A stretch of DNA of 23,487 bases. Source: Pelargonium cotyledonis (lineage: Eukaryota; Streptophyta; Magnoliopsida; Geraniales; Geraniaceae). Shown here one piece after another: positions 1 through 10,429 of the stretch. The number at the start of each line of letters is the position of its first letter. Within the stretch, counting starts at the first letter, position 1. The notes under the pieces were generated by a model. It was not told the DNA's origin and made no database searches. It saw only the letters and a program-made list of their open reading frames with translations. The stretch spans positions 1 to 23,487 of the forward strand of contig JAYMTA010000872.1 of NCBI GenBank assembly GCA_036897625.1, in the 5' to 3' direction. Both the position numbers and the translations under genes were made by a program.

Positions 1-60
1 TGAAGGAGAGAGAGCTCTCGAAGAGAGAGAAGCTCTCTTTGAGAGAGATTGTTTCAAACC
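1..60. repeat. GA/CT-rich low-complexity stretch
   Basis: This purine-rich run of GAGA units contains the palindrome GAGAGCTCTC and a second inverted GAGAG/CTCTC pair. It could be the edge of a neighbouring 5' UTR or promoter, but nothing in the window decides this. Confidence 0.4.
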
Positions 61-88
61 TATTCAAGATTGTTTTTTAGCAAATGTA

Positions 89-250
89 GTGTTTGGACTA
101 AAAAAAAAATGGATTGGAAATAGGAATGAGATTCTCATTTCAAATTCATTTTCATAACAAAAAGTTCTACTCTAAACATGAAGAATGAGAATCTCATTCT
201 CATTTTCATTCTTGATTTCCTTCTCGAACAATTTTTTTTAATCCAAATGC
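89..250. mobile_element. Fold-back MITE-like element
   Basis: The two ends are imperfect inverted repeats. The left end reads GTGTTTGGACTAAAAAAAA and the reverse complement of the right end reads GCATTTGGATTAAAAAAAA. Just inside lie inverted copies of an ATGAGATTCTCATT block. At about 160 bp with no coding capacity it looks like a non-autonomous DNA transposon. I could not define a convincing target duplication, so the superfamily is open. The rest of 251-655 shows no gene and is probably the 3' flank and UTR of the minus-strand gene at 656-1087. Confidence 0.45.
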
Positions 251-655
251 AACAAAAATTCCATTATCACCTTCGATAAGATAAGATTAACATTATGATT
301 CATGAACTTCACCAATATAATAAGTAGTAGACCCGTAGATAGAAGCCTTCGTCAACCAGATATGCAATGTTCAAGATATTAGTATATCTCATACGATGCA
401 TTACAACATAAAATTACACTAGAACTCCTAGAGAAGGAAATTGGGATTTCCAATTACAATGCAACCATAGGCACTTCTGGTTGCACAAAAAACATTCTGG
501 TAAACAATACAGCTTCTAGTTTTAAAGCATGATGCCAAATTTGCAAACGAGCTCACCTAATTTTCATAAACAATTAACAGTAACATTCCCAATTTCTGGT
601 CACCATGTAACGAAACAAAGCAATGCACTTATATTTGCTTTTAGCTTACCCCGGA

Positions 656-1087
656 TTACCTCTCTTTTCTGGCTTTTTCAGCCAAAGCCTTGAACTCCCG
701 AGAATTCTGTACCGCCATTTTCTTGGTCTCCTCCATCCGCCTCTGCAGCGACTCGCCAAGCGGGCTATTGGCGATGGCTTTCACGGCGGTGAAAGGAATT
801 GCCGAAAACACCAAAACGCCGGCAAGCTGAAAATTAGAAATTAAGCCACAAAGTAAGCTTAAGCTTGAATTGAATTGTTTATAGTTATCCTTGCACAGTA
901 GAGAGAAATGGAAAAGCCGCAAGAGCCTGACCTCCTCCCATGAAGCTCTGCAACTTGAGTAGTACTTGGTCCTGTTGAGATTTGATTGAAGGTGTCTAGA
1001 CATCGGAGCGAGAGTGGTTGGTCGGAGACGATGGAAAGAGGCCTGAGAAGAGGAGGGCGGTGAAGGATGTGGAAGAGACAGTGCCAT
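656..1087 (-). CDS. Small predicted plastid protein with one membrane helix, function unknown
   Basis: Two exons, complement(932..1087) and complement(656..826), joined at phase 0 across a 105-bp GT..AG intron, give 108 residues. The first ~45 residues are rich in Ser, Pro, Arg and His with almost no acidic residues, as in a chloroplast transit peptide. Exon 2 opens with a hydrophobic segment (residues ~53-71, [19 protein letters not shown]), followed by a charged, probably helical tail ([10 protein letters not shown] ... [11 protein letters not shown]). The ATG at 1087 was chosen because the transit-like sequence starts there; the frame stays open upstream to 1255 but that part looks non-coding. 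I recall similar uncharacterised plant proteins but cannot assign a function. The stop at 658-656 is preceded by GAGAG|GTAATC, a possible donor, so a further 3' exon beyond 656 is possible. Confidence 0.7.
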   Translation of the reverse strand: MALSLPHPSPPSSSQASFHRLRPTTLAPMSRHLQSNLNRTKYYSSCRASWEEVRLLRLFHFSLLCKDNYKQFNSSLSLLCGLISNFQLAGVLVFSAIPFTAVKAIANSPLGESLQRRMEETKKMAVQNSREFKALAEKARKER

Positions 1088-1259
1088 GGCCTGTGACCGA
1101 ATCTGTGAACCTGTGATTGTGAGACAATAATTGGCCGTTTGATTTAGAATCATGTAAAAGCAGGTTGTGGCGCAAAACCTTTTTCTGGTAACTTCTGTTC
1201 GGGGCATTGAATCATTTATATATGGGCCTGAAATATTAATTGGGCTCAAGTACAATACG

Positions 1260-3600
1260 AGTTGAGCAAGTGGGGAAACAGCAAAAACAAAGGAAAAAAA
1301 TTAGATAAGGTTTCCATTGTCTTTGATTTTGGGATTTTTAACGCAAGTAATTTGTCCAAGTGTTTTGATAGTTTATCTTAATGTTGTTATTTGGGAGAGA
1401 AGTGACCTCCCAAATTCTATTGAGCAATGAGCATGTCTATAGTTTTAAATTTTAAGCAATAAAATATTTTGAAGATTCAAAATAATGAAATTCAAATCGA
1501 ACTATTATTGAGCTTGAGTCATTTTAAATTATCCAAGTTGACCCCAAGGAGGTGAAATTAGGTTCTGACAAGTCATATATGTGTTCATTTGAATAAATGA
1601 TTTTTACAAAGTAAATTGAGGCTTAAAAGACTAAAACAGTCAAAATGACGTAATATAATACACTTATGAGCATTTTACTCTAAAAATAAACAATCATAAT
1701 TAAATTGGTCTAGATACGATTAGACGATCTAAAACTAGTCCATTCTTGATTGACTATCCACTTTGGTCAAAAACTAAGCGAATATAGGTCATAGTGATAT
1801 TTTGGTGTGGTGCATGTGTGGGAAGGATGATGCGCACTGGGTTGTGATACGGTGAAGCAATTCTACCGCGAACCCAACTGAGATAGTGAATTGGTGAATC
1901 AACTTTGAGGTGAGTTGACTCGTTGGAGGCTAATGAGACAACTTGATTAAACCAAGGGAGTTAACTTGGTTCGGCGAGTAAATGATCGAATGACCTAGTG
2001 CGTTTATGACGTGGTGCAACCGTCTGATGTGGCGAACAAAAGACGAGCATGCAGCATGCGACAAGTTTTATATGGACACCTTGGTGAGAGGTGCCATGTT
2101 GCAGCCACATAGCAGGCCTAATTTGATGTATGCGGGGCGAGTTTTGATTGACATGTGTGATGTGGGTGTTCTAGTTCTAACCAATTATGTCTTTATGGTT
2201 GTATTTGATCGCAGTGATGTAGGAGTGGATTGGATTTCGAAATCTATCGTACTATCTATTCCTACGTTTGATGACAACGATGGATTTGATTTTGAATTCC
2301 ATTATGTTGTTTTTATCTATCATATGATGAATAAAATAATCCAATGGCTCTTCTTTGGATTATGATGGATCAGATATAGAAGTATATTTTATTCCCAAAA
2401 TACCTTAACTAATTTAAATTTATTTTTTCTCTCTATGTGCCCACAATGATTAATTTAAATAATAACAAAAGCTTATAATAATTTATTTTGTTCGTGTTCG
2501 AGTTCGGAATGAAGTCGATTAAACCCATAAGTTAAAAAATTAAAAAATGAGTTTGAATCGAATCGAATAGTTTTACATTAAAATTGGATCGAAAAAATAA
2601 ATTAGATATTATTTGAAACATTTCGTGGTCATATTGTTATTTTATGTTCTTACTTGATTACTTAATTATTTTTGATTTTAAAAGTTTGTTCATGTGTTGG
2701 AGTAAGAATTATAAGTTCGAGTTGACTTCATATTTGTTAATAATTATTTCGAGACGTTATTGTGTGAAACTTGAATTTTTTCGATTCAAATATTTTTCGA
2801 ATCAAATGGTTTTTTTTTTCTTCTTAATTTGAACCTTCAATTTGTTTTGTCACCAATAAGTTTAATATGTAAATGTATAAAAAAATATGTTTGAATAAAA
2901 ATAATATGTTAAAGATATTAATCGAGGATAATTTGATCAAAATCATATCAAATCAGATTTACTATCCGTTCATACATCAAACGTTGGAATGCATAATTGC
3001 TTATCCATTAGATTTTTTATCTGTCGTAATTCATCGTTGGATAAACGTTGGGATGCATAACTACTTATCTATTGGATTTTTTATTTGTCGTAATTCATCG
3101 TTGAATAAATATTGGAATGCATAACTGTTGATCCATTAGATTTCTTATCTATCGTTGTTATTCAATTCTTATCTATTCAATTCAGACAATCAAACGCAGA
3201 CTATAGATTTTTTTATCCTTTCTGGTTCATTCTTGATTCGATATTTCTTAAATGAACTGTTCTACGAGAACATAATGGATCTAGATCCATTCCAGAGAAT
3301 TCAGGTTATACTTTTTGATCCCGAACTTAAAGCAAACTTGGGCAATTTTTTTAGTAAACATGATGGTGCAATTTATTTATAAATTGGTAAATTTTATTTT
3401 ATTTTATTTTTTTAAAAAAATCATCCTCTCTTGGGAAAATATTCAACAGTACATTTGCTTAAATAGAACAAATCCGAGTGATTAATGCTTCACCCCAACA
3501 AGAATAAAAGCAACAAATGCTTAAATTAGCATTTAAACTGCTACACACTACAATAGTACAATCTACATACTCTGGTCGTACTTGTACAAGCAATTAATTA
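1260..3600. other. Gene-free AT-rich interval
   Basis: Between the small plastid gene and CP12 I see no supportable gene. Open frames such as 2006-2365 and 3155-3382 have no recognisable domain, and their composition matches the surroundings. Apart from the 64-bp tandem repeat near 3 kb, the interval is AT-rich sequence with homopolymer runs, plausibly decayed transposon DNA. Confidence 0.5.
2965..3155. repeat. 64-bp tandem repeat, about three copies
   Basis: The motif (A)CGTTGGAATGCATAA recurs at 2981, 3045 and 3109, an exact spacing of 64 bp. Each copy is followed by a block resembling CTTATCCATTAGATTTTTTATCTGTCG. The first two copies are nearly complete. The third drifts (ATATTGG for ACGTTGG) and ends within its second half near 3155. 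No protein is implied. Confidence 0.75.
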
Positions 3601-3669
3601 TTGCACTTGTATTTTCAGTGCCGGGATTGGGAGCCGCCGGAGCCGGCGGCCGTTGAAATACATCATTCA

Positions 3670-4065
3670 TCAGTCTTCATAGATCCGGCACTCTTCGGTC
3701 TCAGGATTCTCCCGACAAAATGGCTCCAGAGGATCTTGCTTCTCCATCTTCAGCCGGAGATCGGCCTTGGCCTGGCTCACCTCCTCCACCTCGTCCCACG
3801 CCACCTTGCACTCGTCCGACTCGCCGTCGCCCTCGCACACCTCCTTCGCCTCCGTCACTTTCTTCTCAATCAACTCCGTCAGATACTTCTCTCTCATATG
3901 CGTTCCCTTGAACTTCACCACTCCCATCGCTCTCACCGGTGAAATCGCCGCCTTTTTCTGTCCGTCTCTCACCGGAAAACTCGCCGACTTGCAATGAAAC
4001 GCCCGATCAGGCCTCGTCCATGTCAAGAACGACGACGGCGACAAGGTCAGGTTAGCGGAGGCCAT
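3670..4065 (-). CDS. CP12: Calvin cycle protein CP12, chloroplastic
   Basis: This intronless 131-residue gene reads on the minus strand from ATG at 4065 to TGA at 3672-3670. CP12 is a small, intrinsically disordered stromal protein. In its oxidised form it bridges glyceraldehyde-3-phosphate dehydrogenase and phosphoribulokinase into an inactive complex, and thioredoxin reduction in light releases them. The sequence shows a Ser/Arg-rich transit peptide (about residues 1-46). The mature part has the family hallmarks: an N-terminal cysteine pair (C77, C86), the AWDEVEE core (89-95), and a C-terminal pair (C117, C126) in FCRENPETEECRIYED. Both pairs have the usual eight-residue spacing and the C-terminus is complete. 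The length is typical, and the protein resembles the CP12-1/CP12-2 type rather than the divergent CP12-3. Lack of introns is normal for this family. Confidence 0.97.
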   Translation of the reverse strand: MASANLTLSPSSFLTWTRPDRAFHCKSASFPVRDGQKKAAISPVRAMGVVKFKGTHMREKYLTELIEKKVTEAKEVCEGDGESDECKVAWDEVEEVSQAKADLRLKMEKQDPLEPFCRENPETEECRIYED

Positions 4066-4243
4066 CAGAAATCGATCAGCTGTAGTGACTCACTCGATTT
4101 TTGTTTCTTCTGAAATTATAGCTGCTCTGACTATTTGAGGACTGGCCTATTAGCTTCAACGATCCTGACCGTCCATTACGCCCCAATCACATCCAGTGAC
4201 TGCCCCACCAATAATGCATCTCCTCAAATGTTCTGGACTGTTC

Positions 4244-4250
4244 TTTATAA
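4244..4250 (-). promoter_or_regulatory. Candidate TATA box for CP12
   Basis: Read on the minus strand this is TTATAAAG, about 180 bp upstream of the CP12 start, which would leave a 5' UTR of about 150 nt. A CCAAT-type motif (ATTGG on the minus strand) lies near 4185. A weaker TATAA-like string sits nearer the gene at about 4115, so the choice is uncertain. Confidence 0.35.
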
Positions 4251-4330
4251 TCTGCGGCTTAGATGCTTTACTGTAAATGGACGGCTACGATTTGTCGTCA
4301 CTCTCAGTGTCACGGGCTGGTGAGATTATG

Positions 4331-5030
4331 GGTAGGGATGGCAATTGGTTGTGTATATTCAAGGTTGTTTCTGTGCTACAAAATTCGACACGATAAGTGG
4401 CTGTGCTATATAGTCCAACACGAATTCGACGCGATTATGTACACAAGATATGAACGCGACACACAGGGACGGATCTACATGGAGAGGGATGGGAGCTGTT
4501 GCCCCATTCAATTTTTTTATTTCAAAAAGTACTACTAATTCTTATCAAAATTTGATAATTGTCCATACATTTTTCACCTTTGCCCCCACTCTTTTTTAAA
4601 AAAGTTTCATTATTGTCCTCATTAAAAATTATTTTAGTAGAGATTTGTACAAATAATCTCAATCATGAATAAATTACCCCCACTTAGTGAACATTTTGGA
4701 TCCGTCCCTGGTGACACGTTAAACATCATAATAGGTCGTGTTGACTTGACACGAGTAACACATTTAAGGGAATGAGTCAAAAGTTAACACGTTTAGTACG
4801 AATAAACTAACAAAAATGAACAATGAAAAAGAGGATGAATTGTAAATGGTAAGATTATGATCTGATCTAGAGTTATATTTTAAGTAAAATTACTATTAAA
4901 TCCTTAATCGTGTGTGTTGTGACATGATTAATCAGCCGTGTGTGCGTGCAATCCGAACACGACACGATTATTAATCGTGTTGGGTGGCCCAACATCAACA
5001 CAATTGATAATTTTTTAACCCAACAGTTTA
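4331..5030. repeat. Degenerate CGACACG/CGTGT-rich repeat interrupted by an hAT MITE
   Basis: Both sides of the MITE at 4464-4710 carry repeated strings such as CGACACGA, AACACGA, TCGTGTTG and GACACGAG in both orientations. They begin at GGGATGGCAAT and run to the CCCAACAG near 5025. This matches a common class of plant dispersed repeat built on CGTGTCGTGT units. I infer an older repeat into which the MITE later inserted. There is no coding capacity. Confidence 0.5.
4464..4710. mobile_element. hAT-type MITE with 12-bp TIR and 8-bp target duplication
   Basis: The element starts CAGGGACGGATC and ends GATCCGTCCCTG, a perfect 12-bp terminal inverted repeat of the CAGGG type known from plant hAT elements. 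It is flanked by GCGACACA (4456-4463) and GTGACACG (4711-4718), an 8-bp duplication with two mismatches, as expected for hAT insertion. At 247 bp and AT-rich it encodes no transposase, so it is non-autonomous. Confidence 0.85.
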
Positions 5031-5134
5031 TTTCGCGTAGCGTGTTATGACCTAAATTGTCAGCTTTCATTGATGAGTCAGTCCATTCAGATTCGTTGGG
5101 CCGAAGCCCATCCTGGCCCAAGAGCTTAGGCAAC

Positions 5135-5145
5135 TCCAACGGATA
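5135..5145 (+). promoter_or_regulatory. MSA-like mitosis-specific activator upstream of BUBR1
   Basis: TCCAACGGATA matches the MSA consensus YCYAACGGYYA at 10 of 11 positions (A instead of Y at position 9). It lies about 150 bp upstream of the checkpoint gene ATG. A second AACGG core, in TTTTAACGGTCG, lies at 5245-5249, about 45 bp upstream. MSA elements bind three-repeat MYB factors that drive G2/M transcription, which fits the downstream gene. Function is inferred from sequence and position only. Confidence 0.5.
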
Positions 5146-5290
5146 GTTGAGAATTGGAGCCATTGTTTGATTTCAAACTACTTTTGTTTATGGTATTGAT
5201 AGGGCCAGCGCACAAATTTCAAATTTACATTTTTCTTCCTTTTTAACGGTCGTCGTCAAGCAGCGAAACCTAAGCAAACCAGTGGCTGCT

Positions 5291-8200
5291 ATGGAGGAAG
5301 TGAAGGTTCAGAGTCTGGATCCGGAGGCGCTGTTTCTTGCGTCCAAGCAAGAGACTGGGAACGAGTGGGAGCTGTTCAAGGAGAATGTGAAGCCATTGAA
5401 GAGAGGCCGAAACGTTCGACTCTTAAACGACGCTCTTAAATCCCAAACCGACAATCAAGTTAGAAAATGCCTACTCGAGAAGCGGAGGTTTTGTTCTTGA
5501 TCTGTGCTCCCCATTTTCTTCGCTCCTTTCTGTGTTCGTCTATAGTTCTACTGTGCTGACAATTTTGATTTTTTATTGTAATTTTGGTGGTTTCAGGAGG
5601 TTGATTGAGGCAATTGACGAGTACAAAGGGGACGACTCTCTCCAGCCATGGATTGAGTGAGTTTCTTTGGCATTAAGCAAGTTTCTATAGGTTTTTCCTG
5701 TTAGCTTCCAAATTTTGATGGTCTCCAGATGCATTATGATACAACTTTCATAGTTCATCATGTAGTAAATTATTGCTAATTGATTCATACTTGGTATCCG
5801 GATTCTATAGTTTTCTTAGCTACTACTATTAAAGGGATTTTCTTGTTCTCTTTTCAATTCTATTTTCAAGATGTTGTATCTTTATGTAGAATGAATGAAC
5901 ATGGTCTTTGTCAAAACTTTTCAACCCATTAAACAAAATCTCCTCCAATTAACTTTGTTCTTCACATTCAGTCTCAAGTGTTTGGTTAATGGGTTGTATA
6001 TTGGTGATGCAATGAGTAATAACTATACAAGTAATATTTGGCTATTTGTTTAATTTTGAAGGTGCATTAAATGGGTTCAGGAGTCATTTCCACCTGGTGG
6101 AGACTCCTCGGGATTGGTTGTGATGTACGAACAGTGCGTGCGTACATTCTGGCATTCAGACCGCTACAAGGATGATCTCCGTTACCTCAAAGTGTGGTTG
6201 GAATATGTAGGTGTTTTTCGTGATAAGTCTTTGTCCTGTTTTGAATATTTAAACCTTGATTTTCATATTCTTGGTTATATTTTCAGCCTTCTATAGTTTA
6301 ATCAATGTGTACACGTACAGGCTCAAAATTGCAGAGACGCAGAAGTTATATACAGCTTTTTAGAATCAAACGGAATTGGGCAGACACATTCTCTATACTA
6401 TATATCATATGCACTGCATATGGAATCCAAGAATAAAGTGAAAACTGCAAATGAAATATTCAATCGTGGGATATCTAGGTACAATTCTTCTATGATATTT
6501 CATGTGTTATTTGGTTTATCCAAGATTGATATAACGTAGTTGTGCTAGCTTGTCGATTTGAATGCATACTAAACATCATACTTTTATGCATAGAATAGTC
6601 TTGTCTGACTAATTTTTCCATTGTGTAGGAATGCTCAGCCAATGGAAAAATTAAATGACGCTTTTAGGAAGTTTATTGCACGCACAATGCGAAGACCGCA
6701 AGTCGTTGAGGTATGTAGTTTATTTTGTATATAGTATAGGATTTTAATGAACTACATAGTAATCTTCTCATATATCTTTAAATTTTCAGGAGGATACTTT
6801 GGAGAATCGCATGCCAGTCCGAAGCTTTGGAACTGTCCTGGCAAAGGGAGAAAATGGTAAGTTGAACTGCTTTCCTCTGCAATTTGGAATTTTCTTGCTA
6901 AAAGCTAAAACTCTTTCCAATATTGCAGGAAGGACTTCCGATCTTTCCAGGAAAAAACTGAAGCAGGAGAGGTAGTTCTATTTTTATTTTTATAATAATT
7001 AAAGTCTTTACCTTCATTTCCCATAAGTGGCAACAATTGATGCAGCAGTTTGTTCACTTTGTTGATAATATTGGAGGTTAAGAAAACTTAAGTTCATACT
7101 TGAAATATTAATTTGGTTTTCTAATGTGGTCTGTGACTCTGGCATTATTCAAGGAATCCTTCAAACTAGTTTATGCACCTTATATTTCGCCAGCATCCAA
7201 AATCTGAATCTGGACCCCCCAAAACGTGCCTTGAATGAAAAAAGGTATTGCAAGGGATGGAAAGGGGAAAACTAAATTTGGTCTATTGCAGATATAGTTG
7301 TTATCTTAATAATTAATGGTGGGAACCTCATGTGGTGGGCCGCTCGTATTTTGAAGCTCACGAGTGAGTGAATTAATATTTGAATCATTTGTAGGGGATT
7401 GACTAATACAAGCAGTAACTAGTATTTGTTGAGATTTGTTAAAATGTCTGCAGGCTCTTTTTTTCTTTTTTCCAGAAAAAACTGTTAATTGGTTAGTTTA
7501 CGTTTGCCCCTAGCCCACAAAACTAAGAAACAATTATGTTTACAGGAGATGCAAGTCACACGACTTATCGACTTGCTTGAGTGAATTATAGGATTTATTC
7601 TGTGATTCATTCTGCCAAGTTTAGATGAGATGATTTGCAGATTCATTACTTTGAAGTTTGAACTATTTTGTGTGCACTATTAGTTTTAACAAAACACATT
7701 CTCAAAGGCAACAACCTTAGATTCCCCTTTCAAATTTATCTTGACAACGAGTTTCATTTTACAGGGGTCATGCAACTCCACTTTCTATTTTCAAAGATAC
7801 AGATTTTGGTGCACACTTGGATCATCACTCTGACACGTCCAAGACAGATTCCAATTCTTGGCACGTACTTGGAGCCCGAGCAGAGAGAAATAAAGAGAAT
7901 AATGCAATCCCTTCAAAGTGGACATCGTATAAGGTAGATTATCCACACACGTGTCCCTTTGCTCTCTCCAAATGATATATTATCTTGCTACTGAGTTTGT
8001 AATTTTAACTGTAGTTACATCCTTTATTGTAAATATTAACTTGCTAGTGTGCTTCTATCAGATTCCACAAAGACTTGGGTCAGGAGCTAGAACTGGAGGG
8101 GCAACTTCAGGTGCTGCCTGTATTGAGGTGTTTATCGACGAGGAATGCACAGAGTGAGTCAATTTGGTTTTACAAGCTGTAATTTCCTCCATGACATACA

Positions 8201-8632
8201 TCACAATTAGAAAATGTTTTTGAAGCTTGTACATAGTCAAAATGGCAGAGGTGTTACAAAAGAAATATTGATACAATTCAAGTCTATTTCCACATTTGCA
8301 CCAAATTACACACTGATACAGCATCATCTGTTTAGGAGTTGGATAATTCTTAGCTATGTTCTGTCCTATAATTTGTATTTAACAACAATGTCGTTTATGT
8401 TTTGACCAGAACACATAAAGTTGGTGGTGGCAAGTGTGAAAAATCTTCAATTTTGCAGCTCCGTCGAGGGGATAGCCGAGACCTTAACAAGTAAGCAAAA
8501 ACAGTAACAAGAAGCTCTCTGTTTCTCTTGTTTTCGCGTCACTAATAGTTCTTGCTATGTATGCTCAGGGAGACAGAACTGTTGAGGGAGAACCCGTTGC
8601 GCAACTTTCCTTCAGCCAGTCTACCAAGGTGA
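5291..8632 (+). CDS. BUBR1: Mitotic spindle checkpoint protein BUBR1/MAD3-like (plant BMF2 type)
   Basis: Eleven exons join cleanly: 5291-5487, 5597-5656, 6062-6206, 6321-6478, 6629-6710, 6790-6856, 6929-6971, 7765-7933, 8062-8153, 8410-8490, 8569-8632. The coding sum is 1158 nt, or 385 residues, close to the usual ~395. The protein acts in the mitotic checkpoint complex, which restrains APC/C-CDC20 until kinetochores attach. Residues ~25-190 are the Mad3/BUB1 TPR-like domain (SLQPWIECIKW, RYKDDLRYLKVWLEYA). A first KEN box (30-32) sits in LFKENVKPLKRGRN and a second (294-296) in RNKENNAIPSKW. The kinase domain of BUB1 is absent, hence the MAD3/BUBR1 assignment. The start is the ATG at 5291; the in-frame GTG at 5282 lies in the leader. 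Intron 7 (793 bp) is the longest, and no gene was seen in it. The last exon has AAG|GTGAAT near the stop, so an extra 3' exon cannot be wholly excluded. Confidence 0.93.
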
Positions 8633-9313
8633 ATGGTATCAGCTCACAGAGCAGAGTCTATGGTGTTGTTTTGCTGTCAGCTTTTATCTCTAAAGCCGGA
8701 TAGATCCATAATCCATTCATCTTCTCTTCTCTAATAACAATCATAATTGTTGTACTCTAATGTTAAACATGCCAGTTTGCTTCTGTTTGTTATTTGTCTT
8801 TCAAATGTAGCACATTTTCGAATTTAGACTACATGTGAATTGTCTCAACTTTGGTGCATTCTGGATGAAAATAACCAAAGGTGGTTTGTAAGTTGTAATG
8901 TTTTCTTAGTTAAAATTCCTAATTCATTTTTTCTTTGATAAAATCGATGATATACGCGGTACACGTGGATTCTTGATCATCTTCTTGCTACGGCAGATTT
9001 TTCATTTGGAAGCGGATTCTTGCATGTACTTGCGTGCACGTAATTTGCATGTAAACTGACGTGGCGCAATCTCAGCCACATATATAATAGAAGGTGGAGT
9101 TTTTAATTGCTTGGTGTTGGATGCAGTGATAAGATGGAGTTCAGCTATTTATTAGTGATTGGATATGTAATTATAAGCTTTATATCAAATATGTTTGTAT
9201 TCTGTGAAGTTTGAGAATTGACATGTTTTTCTTTTTTCAGATGGAGTCTTGGGTCTTCTCTTTTTTTACTTCCCCCGTAGTTGACTATTATCTTCATGAA
9301 ATTGTTTCCTGTA

Positions 9314-9670
9314 CTAAAATTTGCCTCCCATATAACAGGTCCGAGTGGCAAAAACACAATTTACATGGTCCAATTGTTTGAAAATTGCGAGAGCGTTTTC
9401 TAAAATGTTCGTTCCTTGCGCATCATCAAAACGTTCCCGATGTGTAGCCCTGTGAACAGAAATCGAATCAGTGCATGTATAGACTTTGTTCGAGGCTACA
9501 TAATGTAGAAATGAAATACCTGAAAGAAACACTTGCATTTCCTCATCAGTAGCTGACCCAACCATCACCTGCTTGCAACATCTAGCTATTACGAGCTGAT
9601 TCTTAGTTCTCAACTCCCATTCTATACCAGCCTTTCCTTGATGGAAAGAATCATCAAAACTAACATGGAG
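9314..9670 (-). pseudogene. Decayed RNase H-like (RVT_3-type) retroelement fragment
   Basis: The minus strand reads VSFDDSFHQGKAGIEWELR, then ARCCKQVMVGSATDEEMQ, then after a gap TNILENALAIFKQLDHVNC and VFATRTCYMGGKF. The order and spacing resemble plant RNase H-like domains, with the pattern FDGSF..GKAGIG..IRD, VGSAT.EEAE, ILEDI..LL..F..V..VPR.CN.VAH. The middle of the domain is missing or scrambled (FLSGISFLHYVASNKVYTC does not fit). The open frame has only a TTG at its nominal start, and no reverse transcriptase flanks it. I take it as a relic of a non-LTR retroelement or a related RNase H-like gene, not a working gene. Homology is by eye. Confidence 0.5.
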
Positions 9671-9738
9671 GTCACTGAACTATTCTAGCATTATTGATCA
9701 TTTATATACGACTAACTTTTCAAAAAGAAAACATAATA

Positions 9739-9993
9739 CTCTTTCCGTTTTAAAATGAGTGTCCTCTTTATTTAATTTTTTTTGTCTTAAAATAAGTGTC
9801 GAGTTTCTAATTTTTAGGTTATTATATTATTGTTTTTCACACATTATCGTTATCACTTATGCACATGGGCAGATCTGCACATGAGATGTAGGTGAGAAAG
9901 TGAGGGCAATATTGAAAACACACTAAATTATCGGGTAATTCTTAATTTTTGCAAAAAAATTGAAACAACACTCTCATTTTAGGACGGATGGAA
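9739..9993. mobile_element. Stowaway-type MITE, copy 1
   Basis: The element is bounded by TA dinucleotides (9737-9738 and 9994-9995). The left end CTCTTTCCGTTTTAAAATGA and the right end, read in reverse as TTCCATCCGTCCTAAAATGA, form an imperfect inverted repeat of the CTCCCTCCGT..AAAATGAGTGTC type of Stowaway (Tc1/mariner) elements. It is about 255 bp long with no coding capacity. It shares its interior (TTATCACTTATGCACATGGG and following) with the copy at 14292-14553. Confidence 0.82.
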
Positions 9994-10429
9994 TACTTAT
10001 TTTGTTAGAAAAATTCAAGTAAAACATGTCATTTAGACTGTGACAGAGTACTATGTATTATTTTGCATAACCAATTTTCAATAAGGTGAGTGAACAAGAC
10101 ACTCCTTATTGGCGAAATAGATAAATTAAAATAGTTATAGTTTGACTACTGATTAAGCCATATTAAGTTAAACATTTTTTTGAGTTCTTGAGTTTGAACA
10201 TCCTAGACGACGATATGAAAAAATAAATTAATCTAGTTACAGATGGTTAACCAAAATCTTGTCTCATTTTCATACAATTTCACTTTTAAAGGGTAGAGAA
10301 TTATTTAGAACATAAAAGGCTATATGTGTCTATAAACATACATTTTCATTTTCATTTTCAATAAAAAAAGTATGTTCCAAGCAGGTGAGAAGGGAAAAAA
10401 AGTCCGCAGTGGCTCAATAAAGGACTGTG

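Noticed and set aside
1088..1255. Upstream extension of the small plastid gene on the minus strand
   Set aside because: The extra residues ([15 protein letters not shown]...) would bury the transit-peptide-like start at 1087, and the region looks like promoter and leader.
2006..2365. 119-codon plus-strand open frame
   Set aside because: No recognisable domain, no splice-supported partners, and composition like the flanking non-coding DNA.
3155..3382. 75-codon plus-strand open frame after the tandem repeat
   Set aside because: It starts in the repeat edge and shows no family resemblance.
3601..3997. Plus-strand open frames opposite CP12
   Set aside because: They are antisense shadows of the GC-rich CP12 coding strand.
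4873..5163. 96-codon minus-strand open frame upstream of BUBR1
   Set aside because: It overlaps the CGACACG repeat and the putative BUBR1 promoter; the protein has no recognisable pattern.
5282..5290. GTG-initiated N-terminal extension of the BUBR1-like protein
   Set aside because: Plant nuclear genes start at ATG; the ATG at 5291 has the family-like beginning and the GTG merely lies in frame in the leader.
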